The notes: a model not told the origin generated them from the sequence alone. Positions 11,010 through 24,293 are shown, numbered from the stretch's first letter. The stretch is 64,000 bases of DNA from Polytrichum commune (GCA_950295325.1 OX485805.1:30615501-30679500); one strand, 5' to 3'. Translations and numbers: made by a program.

Positions 11010-11908
11010 CAAAAGTATTCCACCCTTCGATTTCGTCCTAGCCCGAGTGGAATAGTATTGATGACACTTAGCAAACTCCTTCCTTAGTAACTCAATGTAT
11101 CATTCCAATATGCCTTTGGAATATACACAACGTTAATGACTTATGATTTAACCCCCAAGGCTATATCTAGAACAAATTTCAGAATAGTGTAACTTTCCCA
11201 TTACTTCTCGGAATGTCCTAAAATTTTATCTGTAACTAAGGAGACAAAGAAAAAAACATCTCACCAATTTGTGAGCCTATCCCATTTTCTGTCCGACAGT
11301 TATGATCATTTTAGTGTGTCAGTCTACCCAGATTTCAGAATGTCATAACTTCCTCCCACGGGCTCCAAAAAACTTCAAATTTTAGGAGCAATCACAAGAA
11401 CTAATTGTTTATGATCCCCTGAAATTTCAAACTATTTTCATTTTCTGCCAAAACGTTATGGCCTTTTTAGTCCGCAACTCTTGAAAACACTTCAGAATGA
11501 TATATCTCCTTCTCATCTATTCGGAATGACTTGAAATTTGTACCACAACTAGGAAACCTAAGAACAAAACATCCCTCAAAATTTCATGAGTTTCCAAGCC
11601 TTTGTTCAGGATTTATGCCCATTTCAGCTTGAAAATGTAGGCAAAGTTCAGAATGTCATAACTGCTCCTTAGCATTCCAAACATCCTTAGATTTTGACCA
11701 TGTTCATATAAACAAGTTGTTTACTAATCCATTAAATTTCAACAAAGTATCTTCTTCTGCTCGGAAGTTATGCCCCTTACAACCTAGACTACTCAAAGGA
11801 CCCTCTCATTTACCAACTCGTATTCCGGCAACGTGTCACCAAAAGTACTCCACCCTTTGATTTCCTCCTAGCCCGAGTGGAATAGTTATAATGACACTTA
11901 GCAAACAC
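11010..11908. repeat. Four-unit tandem array (about 156 bp) between 70-bp direct repeats
   Basis: The module beginning TTCAGAA-TGTCATAACT recurs at about 11178, 11334, 11491 and 11647, spacing 156, 157 and 156 bases. Units are diverged but keep the order TTCAGAATG, ATAACT, a CCGAATG-like segment, and AAATTT. The array is bracketed by direct repeats of about 70 bases (11010-11080 and 11838-11908) that share CCTAGCCCGAGTGGAATAGT and GACACTTAGCAAAC. Similar CATAACTTC modules occur in internal regions of plant LTR retrotransposons, so a decayed retroelement is a reasonable inference. No open frame of note. Confidence 0.75.
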
Positions 11909-12539
11909 ATATACTCAAGAAATATGAACTCAAGTACTACAACTTGAAGCCATAAATTATCTTAAAATTATTCACACCCAAATTAATGCTAATAAGAGGT
12001 CAAACCCTCTTCAAGGTCAACTAGCCTTGGCTCCTAACTTCAAAACCATGCACATACATGTGCTCCTATCTTGCTTCCATACACCCACACTTATAACACG
12101 TGGGGTGCTAATGAGCACGAAAGAAAGAGAGGATGAGTGAGGGAAGAATGAGGGATTATATAGTGAGTTTGAGGGGGTGAGCACCCTCAAGGCTCACGAT
12201 AAGCCTTCGAAATCTCCTCCTATTTTGTAGGCTCTCATCTTATCTCCTAAGCCTTCCTCCCTCAAATGATCAACAAAGATCCTAATTCAAACATTTAACT
12301 AACCTTGGCTTTTTACCTACCACACTTTACTAAGGTATGTCCTCATACTACTTAAATCCACTCCACACAAGCCTAATGCTTCAAATTTAGCTTTCTTCAA
12401 GCTTCACTCTTTTTATATTTTTGTGAATAATCATAAATCAACAAAACACCACTTGTAATGTTTTACAAGTGTTAACAACACATGTGGGCATCAATTTGGG
12501 CTCACAGATTGATCCTGACTTTTTTACACATATTTGAGG
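11909..12539. other. Intergenic, no feature recognised
   Basis: No gene, clear repeat or regulatory signal found. Short purine-rich stretch near 12120-12180. Confidence 0.5.
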
Positions 12540-15500
12540 GTGCACAACAACATCAACATGCTATGATGAGATTGGACTATGTGTTCAAAATAAGGACACC
12601 ATTTTGGTGAAACATTCAGTAGTTAAGACAATTGGAAGGACCTATGTGATGGCTTAAAGTGAAAAATAAATCTGCACTTTGACCTCATAAAACGTTGTGC
12701 ATCTCAACTCCAATTCTAACACGTGAAAAAACAATCTTCACGTTTCACAATTGCTAACCGCATGAGACAATCTTCGATCCCATCTAACCGCCAAAAGTGC
12801 ATTTGGAGTTGGAAGTATCCAGTATAGGCCCGCATTTGTTATCAATGACAGGAGGTTGAAATATAACTTTGTTTCTGGAAAACCTCTCTTGGGTCTTAAT
12901 TGGGTTTGGTCTGGCCCAGTATTATTGTAATTTACTCAAATCATCCTTTTGGAAACCCAAGTCTGACTACCATAGAGTTTATGAACTTCGACAAAACTGT
13001 ACGACCCAAAAGGTGTGATAGGGATTTATGTACATCGACTCCGCTTTGGTTTCTTCAAAGGCATTACGGGTGTGAGAAATTTTCTTTGGCCATTGTATAG
13101 GGTACAACAAAGACACAGATGAAGGTCGAAAGAAAGGGCCACAACAATGAGCACCCTCCACATGGCTTGTAAGGAATGCAGGTGTTGTTTGGTCGTTTTT
13201 TTCTTGATCGGGCATCTGTAATTGATCAATGTGTGGTTTTGGCGATGATCAAAGTACAAACATCGCATTTACACATGTTTAGTTGGGATTAGATTACGTT
13301 TGCGAAATTTGTTAACTTTGTCACGTTCAATAGTGAACACAATTGGGAGGACCTATGTACTCAATTGAGAAATCAACAAATCTACACTTATGTTAACCAT
13401 GTTATTAAATGAAGGGAAGCCATATATTCGATCCAATTTTTGTTGGTGCTTCATCATAGATTTTGTAATGCAACATAAGTTTTGTGGTGTGAATCTAATC
13501 GGTAGAAGTTGGAGAACATGAATAACACCCACGTACCTTACACGACATTTGTGTCACTCTCATACGTCTACCATGGCGATCCAAGGCGGGGCCGATGACC
13601 AATTACTAGTTCCACCAAACTCGAATGTCCACTTAGAGCATAAATGTGAGGTAGAGTAGATAGACACTCGGTAGTTCTACACACACATCTTGTAAGATAT
13701 GAAACTTGTAAGTAGTGGAAGATGATTAGCAGATCCAAATCATGCCTTTACTCATTTTCGGAGCTCATATGCAAATCTTGTTCAATGTCAAAGTTAAACT
13801 TCGCTGTTTCACTGGAGGATCATAAAGATCGCAATTGAGAGTGGTTGAGATATCATGTCCACCACGGACTTCTGAAATTCCGGAGCGAGTTTGCCATCTA
13901 GTCACAAACTTAAGGCCGATAATCTACAGTTGGAGGTAAGGTGAGTGGGCCTTACCTGGACACTTTTAGCTTTGAACTTGCTTCTCATAGGATATGAAAC
14001 TTGCAATTAGTGCAAGATGATTATGATTACCAAATCAGTTCTGTGCCCGTAGTCGTTTTCTTCATGGATTTTGGAGTTCATATGAATACATTATCCATTG
14101 TCAACGTAGCAGTCATTATTGAAATCCAATAGATTTAATGTTGTATTCATTTGTCAACTTTGTGACACTAATTCTAAGATTCCATCAAGACAAAGTATCA
14201 TATTTGTGACATTATTGTGTTCAAAAAGTTGACATTAACACGGTCAAAATGTATTAGTGGGGTTCTAGATGATAAAGGGTCCCCCCAAATATGGTGACTA
14301 GTGAGCCTCGAGCAATTAACAAGTTTTGAGCATGTAGTCCAATCTCGTTTGAAGACCTGTTATTTAGGTGCTTGTTCTTGAATCCACACCTAACCACATA
14401 CCACTTTAATATAGGTGTCCTTTGAAGATGAGGAACCAAATTTGGCCCGCTTGCTTTAGGTCTCCTAGTGGTCTTTGTCTTCCAGTCGGATCCAACCAAA
14501 CTCTAGGTACTTCTATACACCATCTCGAAAAAGTCAAAAGAAAGTCTACTTTGCACAACGTGGATGTTTGTTGTCCGCCTTCATATTTACAGACCCCCAA
14601 GATGCAAGAGAGATATCAGTTTTCCTTAGTAAATCACAACGGTAATTAAGGTATGTGTGTGTTAATCAATTCGTTTTTCGTGTTCTGTAGTTTCTTCCGA
14701 TTAGATTTCCATGACAGAATTTGTGCTGCATTAGCAAACCTACAATGTAGCATGAACATAATCCAAACCTTCCATGATTTAGTTGTGATTATCATAACTG
14801 CCTATTTGTTGATTACACAAAAAGAATACACAAGTCTTCCCTATTGTCTTCACTACTACTGAGTGTGGAGTAGTTGATTTTTTTTAAGGTATAATTCAAT
14901 TTTTTTCAACTATGTGTCTTCATGATGTTTGTGAATTGATCCTCGCCGAACCACACCAATCAATTTACAGGGGGCCTGATCAAGAAAAGTAACCAAATAA
15001 CACCATGAGGTGAAGTTCAGGCTGATATCACAGTGAGGCTTTCCCTTTAATTCTTATCTCAAGCTACTCATTTGAGCTCAATTTGTGATTGAAACTCATC
15101 ATTGTAAGATAGCAATGCTAACAGAGTTCGCCTCTTGCATTTCAGCTCAGAGGACAGGAGGAAATAAGTTGGAAAATTTCTGGCCCACTTAAGGTATGTG
15201 GGTGTTATTCAGTTGCTTTTCTTAATCAGACTCTTACATTTAATTGGTGTGTAGTTTAGTGAGAACAAAGAGAGATTATTGGACTGCATCTTCGAATTTT
15301 ATTAACTACTCCAAACTCAATATTGAACAAAGTTGGGAGGATCTCTATATTATGTTAAGAAATCAACAAACATGCACTTCCAGCAATCGTACCTAAATTA
15401 GGGGAGGCCTATTTTTCTATCTGATGTATTCTGATGCTTCATCGGAGATTTGCATCACAAGTTTTGTTGTGTAAATCTCATCTGTAGAAGTCAGAGAACA

Positions 15501-16160
15501 TGAAAAACAAACCGACTTACACCCACATTACCTTAGATGCCACTCTCAGACTCGAGCACAAGAAGTCGAAACGCGGGCAGAAATAACATTCCAGGGTTCT
15601 GTGGTTGAGGTTATAAGTAGCAGAAGACGAGAGAATGGGGACCAACACTGTGAAGCAGATACAATCAGTACTTCAAACTAAGAAATCCAATTTTCTTTTT
15701 GTAGCATATGTTTCACCTTGAGCCAGTGTCCCCGGAAATCCTTGAGCATAATCAATGGAGATTCTAGTGTTTCCAAGTCCAACCGGTCACATGGTATGAT
15801 TCGTTTGGTTTTTCTTTACTAATTTGAGAAATTTTCCATAGATTTTTTAAAAATGATCAGTAGTTGTCCTGAAGTGTTGACCTTCAACGCGTTAATTCTC
15901 AAACCCAACCGGTTCACCTGTAACTAGTGGTTTCACTTGCTATTTCGTTTCAATATGAGATTTCGTTTCACAATCACCTTATCTTATTTATACGTAGTAG
16001 AAATTTTGTGTGTGAACAATCTGCACATACATTACGCATATAGTACACTATGCATACATAACACTACACAAATATTACTTTGCACATTACACACGTACAA
16101 CCATCATACTATAAACTTTAGCATACAACGTATGGTTTTGGACCCCCCTAGGAAACCCTA
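12540..16160. repeat. Cluster of diverged dispersed repeats
   Basis: Several blocks resemble one another or blocks elsewhere. 12545-12830 aligns in the same orientation with 57783-58050 (ATGATGAGATTGGACTATGT, then GCTAACCGxATGAGACAAT). 13275-13520 aligns with 15280-15520 (TTGGGAGGA, AGAAATCAACAAA, GCTTCATC, GTAGAAGT). 13685-13810 and 13975-14110 share GATATGAAACTTG and GATGATTA, and both resemble 59830-59960. 14300-14400 resembles 60030-60110 (GAGCATGTAGT). I read them as scattered pieces of one or two old element families. Open frames here are short and unrecognisable. Confidence 0.55.
15725..15935 (+). repeat. Copy of the CTAGTGTTTCCAAGTC repeat (copy 1 of 4)
   Basis: About 210 bases beginning near CAGTGTCC, passing through CTAGTGTTTCCAAGTCCAAC and TGGTTTTTCTTTACTAA, and ending near CCGGTTCACC. 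It is shared with 42698-42905 (same strand), 47675-47885 (same strand) and 47092-47290 (opposite strand). At 47 kb two copies face each other, suggesting that this is one arm of a larger inverted-repeat element. Confidence 0.65.
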
Positions 16161-17444
16161 AATAAGTTAGCCAACCCTTTCATCACCGGATGATGGTGCT
16201 TTTCATCCAAAGGCAACCGTTTTAACAAATCCATCCTCATGTTCACATACATTCTGCTTATTTCTCATTTAATGCCACTAACGGCAGATGATTTATGTTG
16301 AACTTATAAATAAAATAATCTAAACTTAATTCTATTTATGCTACTTTACATCTAAATATAAAAAAATACCACACCGTACATTATATGTAACTCCCAAATT
16401 CACATTTAGAGGACGCTAGTGTAAATCTAAGAAGCATATAAAAATTCTATGTTTTGAATCAAATCTACCCTACATTTTCTCGCATGTGGTTTTCTACATT
16501 TTCACCAGTGCCCGCCCCTAGACAGCTCTTCAACATGTGTTTTGGAGTTTTGGTTACAACTTTATTTATTCATGCAATGACAAACATAACTTTATTCATC
16601 CATGTGGGCCGATTCCATGATCATAATATATGTCAATTATATTTTGTGGATCCCTCGAACAAATTGGGAATATTCATTTATTATTCATAAATTCAAGCTA
16701 AGCTTGGAAATTTGGGTGGAGTTGTACTCCCGGCACTATGCGCAAGAATTATTGTTCATTCTAATCTTATTTGATAATTTCTTGTGATCATAATTAATAA
16801 CAATGCTATCATTGAATATACCAGCCTTATCCATAATATTCTTACTGTTCAAACCGGCACTATTCATTATTCGTCCGACGTCAACTTCTTCCTATTTTTA
16901 CTAAGTTTCTTCCCATGAAGGTAAGATAGTGCAGGCCCATGTCATATGCTAAACATAGAATGAAACACAACCATGCAGCTAAATAATGTTATAAAGCCTC
17001 ATTTGTTCTAAATAATATAGCAAAAGACTGACACAAATTCTTAAAGCATAGCATCTGAGATTCTCCCCTAGCATATTATGAATTTGAATTTCCTACTTAA
17101 CAAGCCAGAAGGCAAGTTCACTAATTAAAAGTTTGTCTAGAGCATGATTTTGGTAGGTATAGCTTATAGAGCATGTATGCATGCCCTACGAAGTTACCGG
17201 CAAATTGCACTAAACAATGCAGAGCGATGAAAAATCATAACATCAAGTAGCAAGCCCGGAATGACCTTCTCAAAAGAGCACCAAACTGGTGCGTGCCGGT
17301 TTGATGCTCCTTCAAGAGCAAAGGTAACGCTACCTTTAAGTTTTACTTAAGCTACTTTTAATCTATTTGGGTAGTTACCTTTAATGCTTAGAGTTAATTA
17401 TGTCAGTCTCTAAGACAAAACTAATGCCAAGTGGTGGTAAAGGA
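16161..17444. other. Intergenic, no feature recognised
   Basis: AT-rich, short open frames only (for example 16454-16690), none with a recognisable product. Confidence 0.5.
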
Positions 17445-17690
17445 CCTGGGCTAGATCACATTTGCCCAGGACCCCCCCACGTCTCCTTCACTGCCTATGC
17501 CCATGCGAACAAGAGCCCGTTGGGAACATGGCCCGATACCAGGGCTGTCATGCTCCGCATGCAGCTCCCCACCTGAAGTAGCTTGGTCACAAAAGCCTCG
17601 ACGCCGAAGCTCCCCACCTCAAGAAGCTTGTGAGCTTGTCTTCGCACCAAGATTGTCGCTCCTGTTTGCATTTGTTGTGATTTGTATGTC
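17445..17690 (-). repeat. Dispersed repeat with terminal hairpin (inverted copy at 31313-31560)
   Basis: About 245 GC-richer bases match the reverse complement of 31313-31560, including the stretches around GAAGCTTGTG, CACCAAGATTGTCGCTCC and TTTGTTGTGATT. One end carries the hairpin CCTGGGC (17445-17451) and GCCCAGG (17464-17470) around TAGATCACATTT, and the 31-kb copy keeps an imperfect version. A hairpin at one end and no matching inverted end recalls Helitron 3' termini, but no CTRR end or TC start could be fixed. Type unresolved. Confidence 0.6.
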
Positions 17691-17739
17691 TTTACGTTTC
17701 CGCCCTTGTGCGTGTTAGGTTTGCGCTGAAACACCTCTC

Positions 17740-18095
17740 AACCCCGATTTCACTGGGTTTAAAATCTCTTCAAACCTCTGTCATCTTCGATGCACCCAAC
17801 AGCATCAACCCTGAAGCTCCCCATCTCAAGAAGCTTGCTCTGGCAATGGTTGCTGCTCTGGGGATTGTCAACCCATGTGGAGCCTTTCAGCTTGTGAAAT
17901 AAGATTCCTCGCGTGTGGGTATTTCTCCACAAGTTTCCTCCAGCGCTCTCCCCTCAGGTTAAGGATATGGTCTGGGGCGTGTGCATCGATCGATTGCACT
18001 CCGGACAAGCAGTTGTGAAGAACTCGACAAATGCATCGTAGACATGGTCAGACAGAAAGGATTGGAAGCTTCCTTTGACATATTCTACAACTCGG
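17740..18095 (+). pseudogene. Coding-like fragment, product not recognised
   Basis: The frame ending at 17902 contains FDAPNSINPEAPHLKKLAL and a small hydrophobic tail, which looks protein-like in composition. Further on, a different frame reads ELDKCIVDMVRQKGLEASF and then FDIFYNSG, directly followed by GTAAGT at 18096, a good splice donor. Between them are stops, so a single intact exon is not possible without a frameshift or intron. I do not recognise either piece. It may be a gene fragment carried by a transposon, or a decayed host exon. Confidence 0.3.
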
Positions 18096-19508
18096 GTAAG
18101 TAAACTCAAGTTTCTTGATACCATTCTCCATTCTTGATTCCAGTATTTGCCATTTTTCCTTGAGAACTCGCAACTTGCTTTCTCGCGAGGGAGGGAGAAA
18201 GAAATGCAAGGTCAGCGGGCCGAAGAGGATTACAGATAAGTAGCTTGATCAGGCACCCATGAGCAGGGTATGAGCCAGGCTTTGAAGGTTTCCTCTGCTT
18301 GAGGCTCTGCAAAAAGCTCCGCATCCATGAGCTTGACCAATACTGCAGTACCAACCAAGAATTGTTACTAATCAAGTGGAAGACTACATGTTGAGACAAC
18401 TCATGTTATATTTGTTAATGACTTCTATGCGGAACTTCATATTTGGATGTTTGCGTCTTTTTCAGGTGTAGTCTCAAATACTAGGATGGAATTTTAGATC
18501 CATATTGCTCTTAAATATGGTAGAACAGATTGTGAATTATTCACATGCGGTTATTCAGATTGAGATTTTGTGGGCGTTGTTTTGAAGAGAGGAGATGATG
18601 GTCTTTATGTTTCAGGCACTTGAGTAAGTGATGAATAAATGATGAGTAATTCTTATATTTTGTAATGTCATTTTTTTCCTTTAGAAAATGAACAACTTTA
18701 TTCCCAATTTATGAACTCACTAAAGTTATTAGTCTTATTTATATATATATAAACCATTTAGTAAAGTTTTATAAGTTTGACCAGATTAGATTTATAGTTT
18801 TAGCTCAAATTAACCAATTTGAAACCAATATTGAATCACAATGTAGATGTTTGAATTAACAATATTCTGAAGAAATGAAGGAGCTCCAAGATATTCCTTA
18901 TGTAGTTCAAAATCCAGATTGTTCCATTTCCTATGATGTACTTCATTGGAAAAAATAGAATTAAAAAAAATGTAAACAAATTTATCAACATTCAAACTGC
19001 ATTTATTTTCTATGACAATATGGATGAGTTCATACAAGTTGAGGGTAATAACGTATTTGTCCCTACATTTCTTTTATCAATTTAAAATTGAAAATGACAT
19101 TGATATAGATAGTTCAAAGTTCAACAAGAACAACTCATCAAACACATATGGTATATGATAAATCAATAATGTGTTATACGAATTTTTGCATAGTTTTCAT
19201 GTTTTTCTTTCTAATTAATATTGATGTACAATATAGTAAACATTAATTTCATTCTTAAATTTAGTAATGTTTATATGGCGACAAAAATTATAGATCTATA
19301 AAAAAAATTGGTATTTGATAAATCCAATAAAACTAAGACTAGATAAGGGAATAGGATGGCACGACGAGATGGTGGACTAAATAGAAAAAAGAAAATGCCT
19401 AGTAATTTTCAGTCAAGCAACTTTATTTGTGACCTTTAATTACTTAGTTCACATACTATCAAATAAGACATACTAATAAGTGTAATTTGCCATACTATAA
19501 AATTGTTG
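18096..19508. other. Intergenic, AT-rich
   Basis: No gene or clear repeat recognised up to the ATAA target site at 19509-19512. Confidence 0.5.
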
Positions 19509-20469
19509 ATAAGGGTAGAAGCACGCTAAACTAGTACAAAAATGTTGTCACAGTGTACAGTTTCAGAGGAATGTTGCATTCAATTGGGTGTGGATTTCAA
19601 TGTAGCATCTCTTTGAGGGATAACATGGAATAATATGGTTGTGGATATAGATGAGCAATAATTACTCTAGTTTCTATCAAGAAACTCATCATGGTTTGAC
19701 CGTGGTGAGTATATTTGTATACCATTGGTTCCCTGTCACACAGTATATTTTTGATGAAAAAGGACTTTGTTTTGTGAGTTCCATGTTATATTTTTCTATG
19801 ACTCTTTTGTGACATGTGTAATATATATAAATGAAGCATACTTTGTTGAAGAATTGCAACATTTGCACTCCAGTCAACGGTTAATGAAAGAAATTGGGGT
19901 TATATTTGTAAGTGCTTGAATCATGGTAAAACAAAATGTTTTTGGGCATTTTAACTTCTGCCCGTATAAATCAGAGAGTACACTACGTGGGCTTAAGGGT
20001 TTTTTTGGGAACAAACGCTTTTTCTTTCCAGATATCTGATCTAAAAAAAAATGCGCACAGGCAGGGTGCATATACCATATGTACTGCCATAGTAGTTTAA
20101 CATACTTCGTCAAGGTCATTCGGCCAATGGCAGATGCCCACGTGGCATTCTCTATCTTACTATATCGTCTACAGTCCTGTCAATGCTATTGCAGGCAAAT
20201 GCTGCGTCGGATAAAAATGGAAAGCGCGTGGGTCTGTTGGGTGTCTATGTGGGGCCGTGTCATTCGACGTTAGGGTTGACAGGTGGTGGCTGAATGGGAC
20301 GTTACAATGGGCTTGTTGTTTTTCGTTAGGGTTTTGGGACTTTGCTGCACGTCACGTGCGAGGTGAGCTTGCGTTTTGCTAGGGTTCGCAATTTTGTGGT
20401 CTCCGACGTCTGTGGCTAGTTGTTGTTGGAATTGACACCGACAGGGGGTTTAGGGGTCGTGCTTGCAAT

Positions 20470-23400
20470 ATGGGCAACACAAGAGCCCAAGATCGTCGTC
20501 GGGGTGTTAAACGGCCTGGACCTGCCCAGAGAGCGCACTTACAGTCACCTCTTCAACCTACCGCTTCTCTTGTAGCAGCAAGGGAGAATGCTGCAGAACG
20601 CCAACGACAATGTAGGGCAAGGAAGAGAAATCTGAATCTAAGGTCTGAGCAGATGGCATTATTGAGGGAGGGTGGAGAATTGATAAATACTGGTCGACGG
20701 GATGTCCTTAGAGTATCAACCAAAATTTGTTCTTTCATTGTAGCTGAGTTGGAGAACGATTGTGCTGGTCCGCGTTTTCGAGCGGCTGTTTTAGAAGCAG
20801 TTCTCAGGAACAATGCCATTGCTCCACATTTGCCGGAGTATTATAGCTCTGAATTGGAGGCCAAGGCTACTCATTCATTTATTCAGTCTTATAAGAAAGA
20901 GTTGCAAATGTTGAAAAATGCGAGCTCTGCAGAGAAGCTTGTGAGGAAGACGACCTTGCTGGAAGCCGCAGTGAATAGCGACGCCACTGGCGTCCGAGCC
21001 TTGTCGAGAGTGTTGGGGACGAATCCCCAAAATATTTCCTCTGCCATTCATAGACGAAGAACACTTGAATCAAGTGGATCCTCCATTTTCAGGTTGGCTG
21101 AGAGGAGAAGGAGGGATGGTGTTCTGAGGGGGACCAGAGAACTTGTGATCGCTTGGTGGACTTCAGAAACTCGTGTGAGTCCCAATAAGAAAGATGTGAC
21201 CAGAAAGCGGTTGGGGCCCAAAATGTACGATCAGCACGCTACCCACCTTCTATTGGAAAGTCAGGTATGCGATCTGAAGTTCTTCCTCAAGTGGACATGA
21301 AAATTCATGTCACCCTTTAACAACCATTGTTCTCTCATAATATTTTAAGCAGTTTCAAGAATTCATCTTGGGGTGTAAGGTTGTTTTTAAATCTGTTATC
21401 AGCTCTCCACATAGTACTCATAGTATTTGCTGGTTTGGTACATATCGTATGATAGGTGGTATTGCTAAAAAATTGTCACACCCAATAGTGTACGAGAACT
21501 ACCTTCAAAGTACTCTACTTATGGTGTCCATACAGTGCCATATACTTATGGTACTGCCAGTGCTGTGTAATTTACAATGCTAATATACACAATGATGATT
21601 ATTGTGTACCATAATGTATATTGCCTGCCTCATCTTAGTATACATTAGATACCTCGGTAGTGTCAGTAGTCTCTGTCTGAAGTCCTAGGAGTATGACTTC
21701 CTTATTCATACTTGCATTTTCATAGTACTACAATGTACTACTCAAAGCTTTCATTATACACCATACACAAAGGGTTAGTAATGTGTAGTCCTGGAAAGTC
21801 ATTGGACTACTTTTGGGTTCTGTATTTCTTCCCACATATCCCTTACCCATACTCCTTGTATAGTATGTGGTAGTACAAATTTAAAGTACAATGGACACAA
21901 ATATATTGTGTAGGCTTCATTCTATGAGCGTTTTCTTCAGTCTCACCCTGATGCTACCATTTCCATGCGTGCGTTCGAGTGCCTGAAGCCTTTTTTTGTC
22001 AAAAAGTGTAAAGACCGAAATGTCTGTTGCTGCAAGTACCATGTTGAGATTGACATGCTACGGGAGGCAGTCAACACAATGAGGGATGCTGTGAAGGGAG
22101 TACACTCTACCATTTCTTGTACTTGTTCATGTCCAGTTTGTTACAATTCCGATGATGATTCTTGTTGTGCGCATTTGGGCAAATGCGATGGAGTTACTAA
22201 ATTCTGGGAGCAGATTGTATGTCCAAAAGGGGAATCAGAGGAGTTCCATAAGCTAGAATGTTTGATGGGTGAATGTTCCAATTGCGGTGCACATACTCTC
22301 CAATTGTGCCCTTTAGAGGTATCATCTCCGTCTTTTGCTTTGAAGTGGAGGTGTTTCAGCTACGAGGTGGTTGGAGTAAACGATGATGGGGAACCCAGAA
22401 AACGAATTAGGGAGGTTTTCATGGAAACCTCTTGCCTTAGTTTTTTTGAGTATTTGAAGCCAAAGTTGCGGGAGTTTGTTAGTCACAACTTCATTGCAAG
22501 GTGGCAGGATGTCCACTGTAGGATTAGTATGAAGGAGTTACCTGCTGATGCTATCCTCTCCCATGTTGATTTTGCCGAGAACTATTCGTTTGAGATCCAA
22601 AACGAAATTCAATCCATGCATTGGCATTCTTCCCAGATTACAATTCTTGTTCACATAACTTATAGATTGGATGCATTGACTAATAGCATGGTGAAAGAGA
22701 GTCACTTCTATGTGTCAGACGATAAAACCCATGACACCTTATTTGTACAACATTGCTTCTTGCAGCATTGGGAGTGGTTGAAATTGCAAGGGGTCAATGT
22801 AGCTCGTCATTGGGTTTGGAGTGATGGTTGTGCCGGGCAATTTAAAGGTTCGAGGCCCATGTATTTTGTTAGCAGATACCCAGGCCTTACTGGAGGGTGT
22901 GTCATGTCGTGGAATTTTTTTGGTACAGGCCATGGGAAAGGCGAATGGGATGGAGCAGGCGCTGTTGTGAAGAGGGCTTTGCGTACAGAGCAACTGCACA
23001 ACCCCTGGCGGAAGCTACAAGATGCAAGAGATGCTGTTGATTTCTTGAAGGAGACTATGGAGGGCATTGTAGACAATTCGAGTGGTGGAAACAAAATAGC
23101 GTCTCATAGGTACTTTCACCTTATTGAGCCTGCCGATGTAGATCGTCGGCACCTTCATGGATGTGACACCATTGTCGGCTCTAGAAAATTGCACTCAATC
23201 CAAGGAGTGTCAATTTCTAATCCAACATTGCTAATGGTAAGGCAGTTGTCTTGTTTTTGTACTCCCTGCATGGACGGTGATTGGGCAGCTTGCGAGAAGA
23301 TGGCCCATGTCCAGCCTTGGAGGGTTATTAAACTTGTTCCAACAGATGTATCATTTGTAAGGGAGCAGATGATTTCATGTCAGGCTCAAGCTGGAGAATC

Positions 23401-23809
23401 AGAGCCATGGGATTACGTCACTGAAGAGACACTAGGAGACTTGGTGTCTGCTGGCGATAATTTTGCAGTTCCGGCGATTGAAGGTAATGCAGAAGGGGTG
23501 GACTTCTACATTCTTCAATGCCAAAGGAGAAAGCAGATCGTAAGGGAGAAATTTACATGTATTTGGGGTGGGCAATTCGATGTTGGAGAATATGTCATTG
23601 CAGGAACCTACTATCAGAAATGGGGGAGTAGCCCTAATTCATATGTGTACTTGAGGAATTCCAGAGTAGCTTATATCGATGCCTCCTTAGTTATTGCATG
23701 CAAATTTCAGATGGTCCCAGCTGCTCATAGAGTAAAGGGTGATGAGCCTGTTTACCAATTGTTAAGTGAGACAATTGATGTAATTACAACAAGCCTAGAG
23801 GCTCTATAA
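20470..23809 (+). CDS. DDE-type transposase of the Sola-like element (2 exons)
   Basis: Exons 20470-21264 and 21914-23809 join in frame (CAG, then GTATGC ... TTGTGTAG, then GCT) to give 896 codons. The N-terminus is basic with a bZIP-like patch RENAAERQRQCRARKR near residue 45. A segment around residues 175-205 (LSRVLGTNPQNISSAIHRRR) looks like a helix-turn-helix. After the junction come clustered Cys/His motifs (CCCKYH, CTCSCPVC, CSNCGAH), probably zinc-binding. Then three conserved acidic blocks follow: HVDFAENY (D484), SDGCAGQFKGS (D569) and HGKGEWDGAG (E609 or D611). This D-D-E/D order is as expected for a cut-and-paste transposase. The same block pattern is familiar from uncharacterised animal proteins. 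Expected role: binds the GGGTAGAAGC ends and excises the element. Family name is inference. Confidence 0.8.
21265..21913 (+). other. Intron of the transposase gene
   Basis: It starts GTATGC, ends TGTGTAG, is 649 bases long, AT-rich, and contains many TAGTAC/GTACTA-like words. Without removing it the frame ends at 21300, while the second exon is open from its first base, which supports splicing. Confidence 0.8.
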
Positions 23810-24293
23810 TATTATGAGGAAGTTTTTAAACTCCCCCCTTCATAATTTTTGCACTTCATTTGAAATATCATTGGCAATAGGCATACAATGACATAAGTAC
23901 GTCTTACACCTTCAAAATTCAGCTGGAGGATGCCACTGATGTGACACATGAATCAAACAAGCCTGTATTCATAACTCTATTCAGTAAATATCAATACAAT
24001 TGATCATGACTTGATATAATCCGAGTCAACGACTTTAAACCAAATTAGGGCATGCTATAATTTGAGTTGATATAATCTGAGTCAAGGACCCTAAAACTCT
24101 CTACATGCTTCAATCTGCATAAAACTACCCTATATGCTTCAATTTGCCTAAAACTACTCTAGATGCTCATATGTACTCTCAAATTATGCACAAACTCAAG
24201 TGAGTCACGGATACCCAATAAACCACCAAAAATTTGAGTTTATAAAGGGTTCTGGTACAGGGTAACTCCCTCAAAATTTCACCCTATCCTATC
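23810..24293. other. Convergent intergenic spacer of the transposon
   Basis: AT-rich, with a loose repeat of CTACATGCTTCAATCTGC-like words (24100-24170) and two ATATAATC(T/C)GAGTCAA pieces near 24015 and 24070. It presumably holds both polyadenylation regions. No gene seen. Confidence 0.5.

Noticed and set aside
11178-11800. Possible centromeric or subtelomeric satellite
   Set aside because: Only four diverged units between short direct repeats; too short for a satellite block and better explained by a decayed element.
22322-23094. Minus-strand frames across the transposase exon 2
   Set aside because: Shadows of the intact plus-strand transposase.
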